Positions 23,574 through 38,100 of a stretch of DNA of 64,000 nucleotides are shown in pieces. A program made the translations under genes and the position numbers. The DNA is from Venturia oleaginea (lineage: Eukaryota > Ascomycota > Dothideomycetes > Venturiales > Venturiaceae): assembly GCA_013176395.1 (NCBI GenBank), contig JABMLP010000021.1, positions 372,001 to 436,000 of the forward strand, written 5' to 3'. The notes beneath the pieces are model-generated. The model was not told where the DNA came from, did not search any database, and saw only the letters and a program-made list of their open reading frames with translations. The stretch's first letter is position 1. Each line of letters starts with the position of its first letter.

Positions 23574-24624
23574 TTACCTCTTCCCGCCAGCATCCCTAAC
23601 CCCCACATCCGCCCCATCCATCTCCTGAATCTCACCCATCCTTCCTATTTCCCCCCTCTCTCTCCTATCCCCAGCAGCCAACTCAGCAACCACCATCGAA
23701 TCCCGACTCATCTCATGCCGAACCACTTTCGCCCTTATCTCATTCGCATTTACATACGCCATGGGCTTGAATGGCCTAGTGTGCTTTTTCTTAGCCCTAG
23801 GTAATTGTTCCCCTCCAGTTATCGGTATAGAAGCCTTTTCTTTCTTCCATTTCCTGCCCATTCTCTTCCGCCGCCAATGCCAGAAGAGGATGCCGCTAAT
23901 GAGAAGGACCATCACTGCGGAACCGGCTCCTATAGCACCTGCTACCCCCGCCGAAATTCTCGACAAAACGGCTGTCGGCGTGGGAGTTTTGGTGATGACG
24001 ACCACGCGTGGTCTTGTTGGTGTTTCCATTGTAGTTGTTGGTGAAGGCATAGTAGAGGACGAAGGGGGCATCAGATCAGGACGATTCCGATTTGAATTAT
24101 TTGAAGTTGAGGGTGTAACTGCTCCTACACCGGCCTGGTAAATTGTGTTCAACTGGTTCATGGCCGGCGCGCCGAAATTATCGTTGGTGGGTGTATCGCA
24201 ATGAGGAGGAGAATTCGCATCGCCTCCACAGCAGCTCCATATCCTCTGCTTCGCATCGAAAACGACGTCTTTTTTGCCTTGCGCATCTGCCTTCGGTCAG
24301 TGATCTGGCGATGTTCCTGCGAGTTTAACGACTCACTGCAAAGCTGCGGACAAGACCCGTCTCTGTAATCCTGCGATGCACAGCCCCCAGCGTAGTATCC
24401 CGAAGCTCCTACTTCTGAATGTGAATATCGGCAAAGACCGTTACTCATACAAAAGTCGCCATCGGCGCAACATTGCAGGTTACTGGTAAAGAGTCAGCCT
24501 CGTGCGTACCGAGAGGAAAACTGCGCTCAGCTTACGGAGAAGAATCATCTGTCCTGCCACAAGTTTTCCAATTGTTCGCTACGACTGTGTTGTTCAACTT
24601 CACATAGCACTGAGGCGAACCCAT
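23574..24624 (-). CDS. Cys-rich single-pass membrane protein, function unknown
   Basis: Three exons (24624-24536, 24482-24337, 24286-23574) give 315 residues; introns are 53 and 50 nt with good GTAAGC/GTGAGT donors. The N-terminal part is rich in Cys (QCYVKLNN, WKTCGR, LQCCADGDFCMSNGLCRY, YAGGCASQDYRDGSCPQLC, WSCCGGD) and reads like the exposed domain of a class of fungal surface proteins known only as hypothetical. A Ser/Thr/Pro stalk follows, then one membrane segment (AGVAGAIGAGSAVMVLLISG) and a basic cytosolic tail of about 95 residues. The start MGSPQCYV has a good context (GCGCCATGG), but I see no classical signal peptide in front of the Cys-rich part, so an upstream exon may be missing. 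The layout suggests a sensor or adhesion role, which is inference. Confidence 0.7.
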
Positions 24625-25063
24625 GGCGCCCCTTCACACTCGTCAATCAAATCGGATGGTCTTGCGTACGGTCCAGCGATATGTGCAACAAGCTCAATGT
24701 CAATTATGGTCCTTCGACAAGTTATGAAGCTTATCCAAACAATGCGAAAGAAAGGAAAGAGAAAATCCTGGATATAGCGGCAAACAACGCATGGTACGCC
24801 TGAAGGATCGGTTCCAGGGAACGCAATCAAAATATAGATTGTACTTGACGTAACATCATGGCTTCCTGGCAGCCGATCCTCACGCGCACCCACTTGTAAG
24901 CAATTGCGAAATCAAATTGCCCTAGATGCCGATAAACGCCGTGAACTGTCTAGATAAACCAGAGGGGCGGGATTCTAAGTAATAGTAAAAGCTATTGTTA
25001 GCTTGCGTAGATCGCAGGCTGTGTTAATGCATGAGGGCTTCCTAAATACTGGACACCAGTCTC
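24625..25063. other. Intergenic spacer, no gene seen
   Basis: This 439-bp spacer lies between the stop of the vanillyl-alcohol-oxidase-type gene and the start of the Cys-rich membrane protein gene, both on the minus strand. It could hide a short upstream exon of the latter, but I found no in-frame signal peptide with a matching splice donor. Confidence 0.4.
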
Positions 25064-27133
<2,070 letters not shown>

Positions 27134-27782
27134 GGCGGGAAAGCTAAATGTAACAAGGTCGTGTGTTTGACGGGTTTGAGGGTTGGGAATTTGATCTGAT
27201 GCTAGAGAGAAGAGAGAACATGAAGAAAGAAATACCATCACTGTTTGTGGGTCCTACGGCATTTCCCCTCCGTTCAGGCGCTGCGACTTTATCACCCGAC
27301 ACGAAGTGGGTAAGAAGTGCAGCAGCCCCGCATTCGCGGCAGGGTCGGGAGTGTCCATACTGCATACTATGGTAGTACAGGTTGGTGTTTTGGAGCGGAC
27401 TCGAGCGGATCCAAAATGATGGATCTGTGGTAGGGGAGATCGGCATCGGCGGTTGATGTCTTAGCTAAATAAAGCGCAGCTGTCTGTCAGCATTTGAATT
27501 GGACTGTGACACAGTGTTCGGGGGAAGATTGCTGGCAGATGAAGTCGGTGGATGAAAGTTGGAGAGAGTGTAACTGAAGAGGGCAGATACTTCGGACGAC
27601 TCGTGACGACGCTAGTCTAGCGCGTATCATGACAAAGTAATCTATACAGTACCTACGCGTCTTCATATGAATGGCGACGAGAACCTCATCCCCAACAATA
27701 CAGCCTTCAATTGGACTGCACCCCCCTATCTCACTCACTTCCCAACACAAACCTCCATTCAATCACTCTGGCAATCATCGAA
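27134..27782. promoter_or_regulatory. Divergent promoter region of the VAO-type and RecQ genes
   Basis: These 649 bp separate two divergent start codons. I see no convincing TATA box or further gene. A frame upstream of the VAO-type start (from 27241) is open, but it lacks family resemblance and is probably leader. Confidence 0.45.
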
Positions 27783-30231
27783 ATGGACGACCACGACGAA
27801 GACGAATTTGGCATGGCATCTTCAGACGATGATGACTTCCTGGCTGCCGAATTGAACGTTTCACCCAATCTCAAGCGCAAATCTCCTCCTTCGTCCGACG
27901 TTGCACCGTCGTCGAAACGAATCGCGAACGCTTATCCTACGACGTGCGAGGCAGCTGTCACAATACTGAAAGATGTCTTCAAAATGGATGCGTTTCGGTT
28001 AAAGCAAGAGGCTGCAATTTCTCGAATTCTTCATGGAGGCTCTGCCGTGGTTGTGTTTCCAACGGGGGGCGGAAAGAGCCTGTGCTATCAGATACCAGCA
28101 TTGGTCTTCGAGGATATGGATAAATTCGTGGAAGACCGAGGGGAGGGCGAAGGAGGCATTACATTGGTGGTTTCACCCTTGATAGCGCTCATGAAAGACC
28201 AGGTTGATGCTCTTCTGAAGCGTGGAGTGAAAGCCGCCGTGCTGGACTCGACGAGAACGAGAGAACAGTACCTGGGAACAATGGAATCGCTGCGCGCTGG
28301 GACATTGAAGTTGCTATACTGTGCGCCTGAACGTCTCAACAACGAAGGTTTCGTAGAGTCCATGAAGTACGTACGTGGTGGCATTCGACTGGTGGCGATT
28401 GACGAGGCACATTGCATTTCTGAATGGGGACACGCCTTTCGCCCGGATTACCTCAAAGTTGCGCGATTCGTGAAAGAAGTGCAGGCTGAAAGAGTCGTGT
28501 GTCTGACCGCAACGGCCACCCCAAAGGTTGCCAAGGACATACGCGAACAGTTTGATATCGACGAGACAGGACTGTTCCGCACATCATCGTATCGATCAAA
28601 CTTGCAACTGCTCGCAGAATCCGCATCGACGAAGCAAGAATTGTACCCGAAGCTATTTAGCTTTTTGACAAAGAACCCCGGGCCCACGATCATTTATGTT
28701 ACGCTACAAAGGCAGACCGAAGCTCTCGCAGCCGATCTGAGGAGGAAAGGGTTTAAAGCTCAATCATTTCATGCCGGCATGGCGACCGCCGAGAAACTGA
28801 GAATTCAAGACGATTTTATGGCCAAAGACAACTTGATCATTGTTGCGACGGTACTGCTAATAGTTGCTGTCCATTTAGTTCCTTCACTGACACCAATAGA
28901 TCGCCTTCGGAATGGGCATCGACAAAAACAACATACGCAATGTTATCCATTTCAACATCCCGTCCAGCCTTGAGTCTTACAGCCAAGAAATTGGCCGCGC
29001 TGGGCGCGACGGGTTAGCAAGCAAGTGTCTCTTTTTCGTCTGTGGAGAGGATCTGCACTTACGCGAAGTGTTCGCAAGAGGCGATCTCCCATCTCGAGAA
29101 GGCGTGAAGGGACTTCTTCATGAGATCTTTAACTTTACCAACAGGGCGCTCCCAGTCGGTGCGACTATCCAGGCATCACAGTATGACCAGTCAAAAACGT
29201 GGGACATTCGAGTGAGTATCAAGTCCTTTAATTATCATTCCCAACTAATGAGACCATCAAGGCCACCACTTTGGGCAACATTTATGCGCAACTCGAGCTG
29301 CGATTTGAGCTTCTGAGAGCCATCACCCCTATCTACACTAAATATAGCTACACAGCCGGGCCTCGCTTCGGGATGTTCCATGCAGACACTTCACCTGCGG
29401 CGGCAGCGATACGCCAATGCGAGGAAAGGGCCACGAAACTAACTCATATCGATGCCACGGAAGCCGCCAAAAGGACTTACGTGCCTCGTGTCGACATTGT
29501 TAAGAAATTGAACGACTGGAACGACACGCAAGTCATTACACTCAAGACAACTGGTGTTCTGCATGTTTACCGTGTGCTTTCCGAATTGCTTCAAACCAAC
29601 GCTGAGATCGACGCCCTAGCCAAAGGGGTTTTTGCACAGCTGGAAGAGCGTGAACAGAGGGATTTGAAGCGCACAGATGAAATGCTGGGCTTGATCACTG
29701 GCAGTGCCTGTTTCTCGCGGGTCTTAGCCGAACATTTCGGTGATACCATCATTGGTGGTAAAAAGGACTGTGGCCATTGTACTTGGTGTTTAACGAACCG
29801 ACCTATACCACTCGTCAAACCGCCACCGAAGCCATTCGACATGGTCCCATTCAACAAAATTCTTCAGGAAGTGCCAGATAAAGATGACGCACGATATCTG
29901 GCCAAAATCGCATTCGGTATTTCGAGTCCCAAAATTACTGCGGCGAAGCTCGGTGGTCAGAATCCCCTTTTTGGCTCAATGGATGATCACCCGTTTGAAG
30001 TAAGTTTGTTGATCTTGTATGGTATGCCTGATTCCTGATTCGGAATAGGAGATACTTAAACACTTCACTACCGTTTGTAATAAGGTCGCGCAGGGTATCT
30101 TGCCACAGCCTTCGCCATCGCCGTCGTCGTCGGGAGGGAAGAAGAAAACGCCTACAAAAAAGGCTGCAGCAAAGAAGGCTCCCTCAAGAATCACTTCGTT
30201 CGCATTTTCTCGCAAAAGTCCATGGGGTTAA
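27783..30231 (+). CDS. RecQ family 3'-5' DNA helicase (short fungal class)
   Basis: The protein unwinds DNA in recombination and replication repair. Exons 27783-28850, 28900-29211, 29262-29999 and 30049-30231 give 766 residues; introns are 49, 50 and 49 nt. Seen in order: an acidic N-terminus; motif I FPTGGGKS near residue 92; motif II with the RecQ signature [11 protein letters not shown] near 207; LTATATP; the C-terminal helicase lobe with [18 protein letters not shown] (formed across intron 1) and [10 protein letters not shown]; the RecQ-Ct zinc site with KDCGHCTWC near 629; and a Lys/Pro-rich basic tail. There is no HRDC domain. The length suits the shorter of the two usual Pezizomycotina RecQ types (RECQ2-like rather than the large QDE-3), which is inference from size. 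The start ATG 27783 lies in ATCGAAATGG. Confidence 0.92.
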
Positions 30232-32681
30232 TACTTGCGATTTTCTATTTGCCGCATGGAGTCGGAAATGCTGGAGTCATCAATTATGTTATAACACAAT
30301 ATTTTGTAGGATATTCAGGTAGCGGTAGGGGCAGGCGTTTTGACATCAGAGATTTCTGGTACTTAATACGATAAATGTAAGCTACACTCCTCGGAACTCG
30401 AGATAAGGTGCTTCGTGACCTTTCACGCCCCCTAACTGATGATAAGCAGTGCCTCCTGCTGAAGAAGACGAAACTGAAGCCCTGTTAACGAGACCTCGAG
30501 CCCATCTTGGTGGTCTATCGTCATACGGGAAAACGCAGGCAATGTTGGCCCGATGTCAATTGGAGCAAGCCGGCGAAAGCTTATCGCAGCGTACTTTTCG
30601 GCTACGACACATCACATAACTGCGAGACTTTGATCCTTTCGACGCTGGCGCCTATCCTAGGCACTTCGAAGGCATATATTGTATGAGTATAGCCATCCTG
30701 TTTGTCTCCGTAAACATTGGATAAAATAGACCTCGAGAGCCCTTCTTGTACGAGTACATCGCTGTGCTGTGGTTTTTGAGTGAACGAGGATGTTTGTAAA
30801 GCGATGGAGTAAGAGCCAAGATAGCTGAGCATGAAAATCATGCTGATCAAACACGTCGTGTAAAGTCGAAGATTTTAGATTAGTTGGGAAATCTTACGTA
30901 GTACCCGTAGGCCAGGTTGGAGGCCAACCAAGCCGACCATAGTAGATTCTGGCTGGGACCGCTTGGTTCGATTAATTAGTGAATATAGGCTGCTAATTGG
31001 CTAGATTTGAATGACCGCGTAGAGCTCAACTGTTTGAAGCAATGTCCGGCTTTTTAGTATATTGTTTTCATTTAGACTAAGCTCACTCGTACACGTAGGT
31101 ATTTCCTGGGCGGATTGGCTAAGAATCGAGATCTGGCTATTTTATCCAAGTTCTCGTACTCGCCCTAATTAGCACTTGTTATTTTACTCCTTATTAATCT
31201 CGTAGAAGCCCTTTAGAGGGCTCTATAATTACAGGGCGAGGTATAATAGACTCGTTTTGCAGTACGTCTTACCTCGTATACTTGACCCCACTTCTCAGTA
31301 GAGGGCTAAGGGCAGGAAAGGGTAATACAATTGGCTTACGTACCGAGCAATCTTAAGCGAAGTTAGCGAAGACTTCGAGTCGTACCGGTTAGAAGTAGTC
31401 TATGATTCAACAGTACTTAGAAGCTAGGTATTGATAGCGGGTGCTTTCTGCCTACCCTCTCCTCCTCTCGCGAAAGCGGTCTTACTCTCCAAGTATGATC
31501 TTTCCGGCAAGAAGATTACCTTCGCAGGTTACTCCTACTTATTAGATAAGAAGTAGAGTCAATTATACGAGGTAAGAAGTACTGCAGAACGAATCTAATA
31601 GAACTGCTTATCTTGTTAAGTAATTAAGGAATACGACCAGTGCGTTCCCTCTACCGTCAGCGGGGCGAGTCCGAGCGCTAGTTTAACAACGCCTCACCTC
31701 TTTTTTTAGATTCAACAATCACTCGAAAACCACAATGGGTCTTGGATCTATAGCTGTCTTCGCTCTCAGAAAACCACTCGACTGCATGACGCAAACGTCC
31801 TTCCTCGTTCACTCAAAATCCATACGAGAATTCCCATTTTACAATGCCACATATTCAACTAGAATAATGCAGAGTACTATACGAAGGCTGGCCCAGGGAG
31901 TCAAGGAACATATGATGGTGACGATTACGGAGGTGGAGATTGCCGTGGTGGGCGGTAGCTATAGGTAGGTAACGAGTTGGGAACGATTGTTGCGGAGGCA
32001 GTTTAATTCCTGGGTGTAAATTTCAAAATGATTGGGTGTACAAATAGTACCCGCTTTCCAAGAGAGCGGAAATCCACACGGACGATATTTCCAGGTTCAG
32101 GCAAGAACTCGGAAAATCCTCCGGACGTGCGTGTTCGTTTGGAGCTCAAAATCGAGGGAATTTGCACGGACATAGCCGTCGCGTTCGCATAAATTACAGA
32201 TTCTGCTTGGGATCTGCTCGGGAAGCTGTTTCGTTCGACGAGACAAGGGTAGCTTCGACAATGATTATTAATGTTTTCTGGCCCACATGATTTGCCTCTA
32301 GGTCTATCGAATAAAATCTGGCCGCGCACTTTGCACGGGATTTAAGGTAGAAAGATTCAACCTAGCTCGTAAAGTCTGACTTCAGGCAGGGGCCACGTTT
32401 ACTGCTAACGTTATCGATCGTAGATTTAGTATTTCTATCCGCTTTGCTGGTAATATATTATCCCTGTACTACACGTACTAGTATACCGAGTCCACGATAA
32501 TGCTTGTAATGCAATGACTTGAATAAAATCTGAACAGATATATTATTGAGATAAAGTTAGGTATGGTACCGAGGCTACAAATCCTAGTAGCACTGGAATG
32601 ACATAAATGAGAGGTCCAAGAATGGGCTGATAATGCGCCGATTTCTCACCAACCTCCAAACTTCTTATCTTAGCTCTTATC
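30232..32681. other. TpA-rich, RIP-like relic DNA with no convincing gene
   Basis: From about 30,900 to 31,720 the sequence is unusually dense in TAG, TAA and TTA words on both strands, with no long open frame, as seen in old repeats hit by RIP. A 77-codon frame with a true ATG (31735-31968) and a 108-codon minus-strand frame (32329-32003) exist, but neither resembles a known protein. This is the left part of the transposon island. Confidence 0.5.
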
Positions 32682-33057
32682 ATGTATTACCAAATCCTCC
32701 CCCTGCTCCTCCTCCTGGTACCTTCAACCTTCGGCCAGGAACAATTTTGTCAAGATAATAAAGCGGTGCTAATCAATACCCAAACTACACCCAATGCCGT
32801 TCCTGCCCCTGATCAGTGGCATGGGAATCAGGAGTGCATAAAGCAAGGTCATTGCAGAATGGTGCAATTTTTCCAGAAGAGAACTGTGGGTGGCGATGTC
32901 GTATGTACTACTATCCTACCATATTCCCGTTATTCTTACGACGGCAATCCTGATTAATGCGCGATTGTAGAACCAATATATCAGCTATATCTGCTGTCGA
33001 AAAAAGAGGGAGGACACTAAACAGTGTCCCGGAAGAGGATCAAGACCTCCTCGATAA
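32682..33057 (+). CDS. Small Cys-rich secreted protein (effector-like), unrecognised
   Basis: ATG 32682 opens a clear signal peptide (MYYQILPLLLLLVPSTFG), with probable cleavage before QEQFC. Exon 1 is 32682-32900; a 70-nt intron (32901-32970; GTATGT donor, GATTAAT branch, TTGTAG acceptor) leads to exon 2 ending at 33057. The product is 101 residues. The mature part of about 83 residues has six Cys: QFC, QEC, GHC, a CC pair in YICCRKK and KQCPG, enough for three disulfides. Reading through the intron would instead end at 32957 with four Cys. The gene lies alone in repeat-rich DNA, and a mariner element begins 119 bp after its stop. Small secreted Cys-rich proteins in such places are often host-interaction effectors; that role is inference. 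Confidence 0.6.
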
Positions 33058-33175
33058 ACTCTCCTTCTTTCAGGAGGCTCACTACGGTTATGAGTCGAGT
33101 TCTCGGGTGGAGGCACGAGGAACGGAACCAGGACGATATGCCAGCGTCGTGCTTCAGCGGACGGAAATTCTTGTA

Positions 33176-34517
33176 CAGTAGGGTCGCACAAGTTTCCGTC
33201 CAGCCGAGATCGCTCAAAAAATGGTGATTCTTGTAATTACATTATCGCGCTTTCAACGTGATCATTTTCGCTCATATTCTCGTATAATGTACAGTAATAC
33301 CAGGGCTACAAAATGAACCATTCAGTGAGCTATTTAGTATTTTGTGTGCCAACTATCTGCCGCCAGTAATGCCTCAACCCTCCTTGGCATTGACTCAAGT
33401 ACAGCATCAAAATAATGTTGTTCGATAAGCCGCCGGGCCTTAATAAGTGCTTCTCCTAGAACCTCTCGTATATTGTCTACACCGCCAGTAACGTATTCAA
33501 TCATAGGTTCCACTTTGTAGACCAATTCCTTGAGCCTCCGCCAGAGGTTTTCAATCGGGTTCATATCAGGACTGTAGGGCGGCGCATCTTGTAGTGGAAT
33601 GAGGTTTTCCTTAAACCAGACTATAGTCTTTTTGGCTTTGTGGATAGGCGCGTTATCCTGCATAATTTAAGGCCCGGTTCGTATGCTGTAGGTAGCATTT
33701 CGTCGAGTAACTTGATATACGAGTTCGTAGAGTAGCCTTGACGCTTGCTCTCTAGGTCACGCTTAAGAATGTACAATTCAGAGCGCCCTACTTGGCCAGA
33801 GAAGCATGCCCAAATCATGATAGACACTCCTTTACCCTTCTTATAGGTATCAATCATTGAGGTCTCCCATTTTTGTCCTGGTGTGCGAAAACACCATGTT
33901 CTTGCCTTGCCGGTCCCTCGCTCAACTGAGCACTCGTCAGACCATATAATCTTCGCCCAATCTTCAGCTTTCCACGAGATGTGCTGCTCTGCCCAGAGCT
34001 TCCTGGCGTCAGCATGTACCTGTGTGAGGAAAGGGCGCCTTGCAGACCTCCAATTTGCGATTCCGTACTCTTTCAATATCCTCCTGATGGTATCCTTCGA
34101 AAAATCGATGCAAGCCTGTCTTTTGACCTCCTCGTACGTTAACTTAGGCTGCGTACGCATAATGCGTAACAGGGATCGTTCATCTCGGTCTGTATACGAG
34201 CGTGGCCGGCCGCTGGAAGGTAGGGATTCGCCGTTCTGGCGTAATGGGCCTTTTCAAGGCTGTATTGGATGGTGGAACGCGGTAGTTTTTGTAGCGCCGC
34301 AATTGCGCCTAAACTGAGCCCAGCTTCACGCTGCGCATCAATTTTGCCGCGTTGATATGGAGTAAGACGATGATTAGGAAGCCTCTGCGGGTTTATAAGG
34401 AGTCAATGGCTTTCGTTGAGGTGGCATAATGGTAGTGCAAAGATAATGTGTTAAAAAATGAGAGGTGTAGATTTCACGTTTTCGCTTAATTGTACGGAAA
34501 CTTTTGCCCTAGTACTG
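33176..34517 (-). mobile_element. Degenerate Tc1/mariner element with terminal inverted repeats and TA duplication
   Basis: The 1342-bp element is flanked by TA at 33174-33175 and 34518-34519. The left end (CAGTAGGGTCGCACAAG...) and the inverted right end (CAGTACTAGGGCAAAAG...) share about 28 bp with small indels and both end in TTTCCGT. It encodes a broken DDE transposase on the minus strand. The ends have diverged, so this is an old copy. Confidence 0.8.
33334..34427 (-). pseudogene. Broken Tc1/mariner (DDE_3-type) transposase
   Basis: The coding region starts at ATG 34427 (MPPQRKPLTPY) and ends at 33334 (DSWHTKY). The catalytic triad pieces remain: Asp in IIWSDECSVERG, Asp in MQDNAPIHKA, and the third acidic residue in YSPDMNPIENLW. 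The N-terminal helix-turn-helix part is split by at least two frameshifts between about 34410 and 34230. Another frameshift near 33665 separates the second and third catalytic blocks. It cannot make an active enzyme. Confidence 0.85.
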
Positions 34518-34766
34518 TACGTACGGAACCAGTTGCGAGGGGCGCTTCTCCAAGCCAACATCGATACGCTTCTTTGATTTTCTGCCTGTTCAATTTTGCT
34601 CAGTGAGATGTTCTGTTTCTATCACGCACGGAAAAGACTCGGTCTGCCATTCCCCATGATGATGCATTTCGATATTGAGGCAACGCGCAGGAGAGGAGAT
34701 AGTTGTAGTCCGGAGCGCTGCTGTCGTGGAAGTATGTCTTAGAACGAGGTGTGTTGAAGGAAGAAG

Positions 34767-34790
34767 TGGATGGATGGATGGATGGATGGA
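34767..34790. repeat. (TGGA)6 microsatellite
   Basis: Six perfect TGGA units between the mariner element and the LINE 3' end. Similar TGGA runs occur at 52367-52386 and near 55688. Confidence 0.85.
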
Positions 34791-35122
34791 TTCAATACAC
34801 CCGTCGGGCCAGTATGGCTCCAGGGGGACACTACCGATTGTCTATCATACATTGTTTCCAACTATCAACGCTCCCTTCATTCCAAGCCCAAGCATTTACT
34901 TTTGTGTAGCATCTTTTTAACATACTGAATTATCAAATTGACCAAAACTCCCGAAACAACAACAAAAACGAAAGGCGAACTTATCGTTGGCCAGCAGACT
35001 GATCGGATCAGATATTGGCTGTTGGTAAGAGGGGGGTATCGGATCTAGGATGGCTGCTTGCATGGGTACTATCTTAATGAGTGAGTCCACATGCTCGGAG
35101 TTGGTTATGGGTTTGGTAGAGA

Positions 35123-38100
35123 CTACTCCGTCTCTCGGCTGAATCGCTTGGTAGCATCTACGAACGCAATTATCGCTCGTACTGCTGCTACATCTGGCGT
35201 CCATTTTGGACCATCGATCATCTCTCCTCTTCTGTTTGTGAGTGTTGAGCGGCCTCCTAGTAGATAGGAGACGTCACTCCTTGGCTCGGTTGCTTCTCGC
35301 AAGAGCCGTCGTTGCTCGCTCCATCGTTTGCAATCGAGTAGGAAATGCTGCACGCTTTCCACAACTCCGCATTCTTCGCACAATGGTGATTCCGCCGCTC
35401 CAATTCGGTTCAGGTACTTATTCAGCCGACAGTGTGACGTCCGCAATTGAGCTAGTATTTGAGCCTCTGTTTTAGATAGCTGATTGTAGATGGTGCGCGT
35501 GTGTTTTCCTGGGATAACAGCATCAATGGATTTGGTAAATCTCCCTCCTCGCAGTAGTTTGTCGCTTGGTTGACAGCTCTTCTTTGCTTGCCTAATCAGT
35601 GCTGAGCGTAGTCGTATCTCTGACGGCACTGCGCTCCCTGCTTTGGTACTTCTTTTGGCCATTTTGTCTGCTGCTTCGTTGCTCTTGATGCTAGAGTGTG
35701 CCGGGATCCATCGAAGAACCACGGTGATATCCTTTTAATGTAATCGCTGCGTGGCTAACAAGATGTCCTTGATGATATGCTGGCCTGACTGCTGTCTTGG
35801 CTTGCGGATACTCTTTAGCGCACTCTGATTGTCCGAGAAGATGGTGAGTTTTCCTTCTAGCGGAACCATGGTCCACACTGCCAGTTGGCTTAGAGCAGTA
35901 TTAATTACCTTCAGCTCTGTCGCGTATATGTTGCCGTTTGCAAGCAATCCTGTTGCTGCGTATTGCTCGAGTATAGTCCGGTTCTCATCTGGTAGAATGT
36001 ACACCATACCCGTCCCCAGGATGCCATTTCTACCTGAGCCGTCAGTGTAGCAGTGGACTTCGTCTTCATCTTGTGTTGTGGTGGGTTTTGTAGCTTCGTC
36101 GCGCTCTTCAATAATCACGCAAGGCCCTTCGATCCACGGTGCTTTGGCAAATGGTGTGACTATCTCAATCTGGAACATATTAATTCCTGCAAACCTGTCT
36201 GCTAATAGGCCCAGTGACGAGGGAAACTTAAATGATTGATGCACTGCCTTAATACTGAACCTCAATGGGTGGCGCTCCGGTAATGTATTTAGCTTGACCC
36301 ACAGGCCCATCCATTTCCCTGTCTGTCGTTGGTGGAAGGTCCCAATTGATGCCTCAGACTGCGCAATATCCAATGCTGTGGTTCGGAAGCATCCAACAAT
36401 GGCTTGTGCCCCCCATCTTTGGTGTCGTCCAAGCAAGCGTGTATCCTTAGCGTTCAGCGCTGTTACCCAGACTGATGATGCGTAGTCGACAACTGACGCC
36501 AATGTTGCCTCAAACAGCTGCCGTGCCTGCTTGGTACGGAGGCCACTCAGTCTCTTCAGCCGGATCGCGGCATCGTGTCCCTTTGTGGCGGCTCTGGCAG
36601 CCTGTAGGTGGAACTTCAATTTCTGGTCGAGAATAATGCCTAGAAGCTTGACGGAGGAGCCTGGCACCACCGAGCAGCCTCCAATTTGAATTGGCGTCGT
36701 TGACAGTCTTTCCGCGCTTGGTGTGAAGTGGATGAAGGCTGTCTTTTTGGGCTCAAATGTAGCTCCACTACGACGTTCCCACTGCTCCGCTTTTGGTATC
36801 ACTGTCTCTTGAAGCACCCGAGTATTTTCCTCAGCATTTGGCCCGGTGACCCAAACAGAGTAGTCATCCACGTACGCAATTGCGCCTTGGTGCCGGCTGA
36901 TCTTTCTCTCTGCCAGGTCAGCGTTGAAGAAGAGGTAGAGTATTGGGGATAGAGGTGAGCCTTGAGGCAGCCCTGGGGAATGCAAATCCACTTCCTCGCT
37001 GCTCTGCCCGTTCACTGTAATGCTTGCTCTCCTGCCTGAGTAGAAGTTCTCAATCCAACGAACAAGCTCCTCTGGAATACGTCGCCTTTGTAATCTGGCC
37101 AAGAGTACTTCTTTGTTGACCCCGTTGTACGCTCCTTTGACGTCAAAACTGAGCAGGCTAAGGACTCGGCACCTTCTTCGCGCCTGTTTGATGCGGTCGG
37201 TGAGGAGCAGCAGTGCCTGTTCTGTGCTACGTTGCTTCCGAGCTCCAAAATGATTCTCTGGTTGGAGGCCGTGTTCTTCAGCTAGGTAGGAGATGCGGGT
37301 AGCGACCACAGCCTCCAGTGCTTTCCCTAGGGTTGCTAGCAAGGAGATTGGTCGATACGCGTTTGGCTGTGTATAGTCGTCTTTTGCTGGCTTTCGAAGT
37401 GGTAGGATTCGCGCGCATTTCCACTGCGCTGGGAGGATGCCTTGTGTCATAGACGCTTGAAACAATCTCGTTATCTCGTCTTGGAGGACTGGCCAGAGCT
37501 ATCTCCATACAACCGCGGGTAGGCCGTCTAGGCCTGGTGCTTTGTGTGCTTTCATGCCCATGATCGCTTCTTCGATTTCGTATTTTGTTAGTGCTGGTGA
37601 TGGGAGTTGTGTTGCTCGCTGCTCTGCTGCTGGTTCTGGCTCGATCACCTCAGCCGCCGGGGGAAAGAAGGCTTGCAGCAGGATAGATCCAATCTCTTCT
37701 TTACTTTCGGTCGTGTCGTCAGAGTTTGGCCTCGCTAGTTCTGTAATCTTTGCAAAAGAGGAGGTACTCTCTGGGTCAAGATACTTAGCGGCCTTCCATA
37801 CATTTTCAGCGTCGTCTAGAAATTCCTTCCAGTGAGTGTTTCTTTCCAATCGGATTGCTCGATGGTACGTGCTTTGAGCTTCTCTGGCTTCCGTTCGGAG
37901 CCGCTGCAGTGTTTGGTGTGTGAGAGCGTTCGTTTCGTTCGTCCACCGGCTCGCCTTAACTTCTCTGCATAGCTGTCTTCTGACGTGTGTGTATTCCTTG
38001 CGAAGGTTGGTCAGATATGGTGTCCACCATGGTTTTTGGTACGGCGACGGTTTTGCAAGAGGAACGTATTGCTCGATAACAGGGACTACCACTTCCATCA

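Noticed and set aside
27134..27241. N-terminal extension of the VAO-type protein (frame from 27241)
   Set aside because: The ATG at 27133 has a better context and matches the usual family start; the extension is unlike other members.
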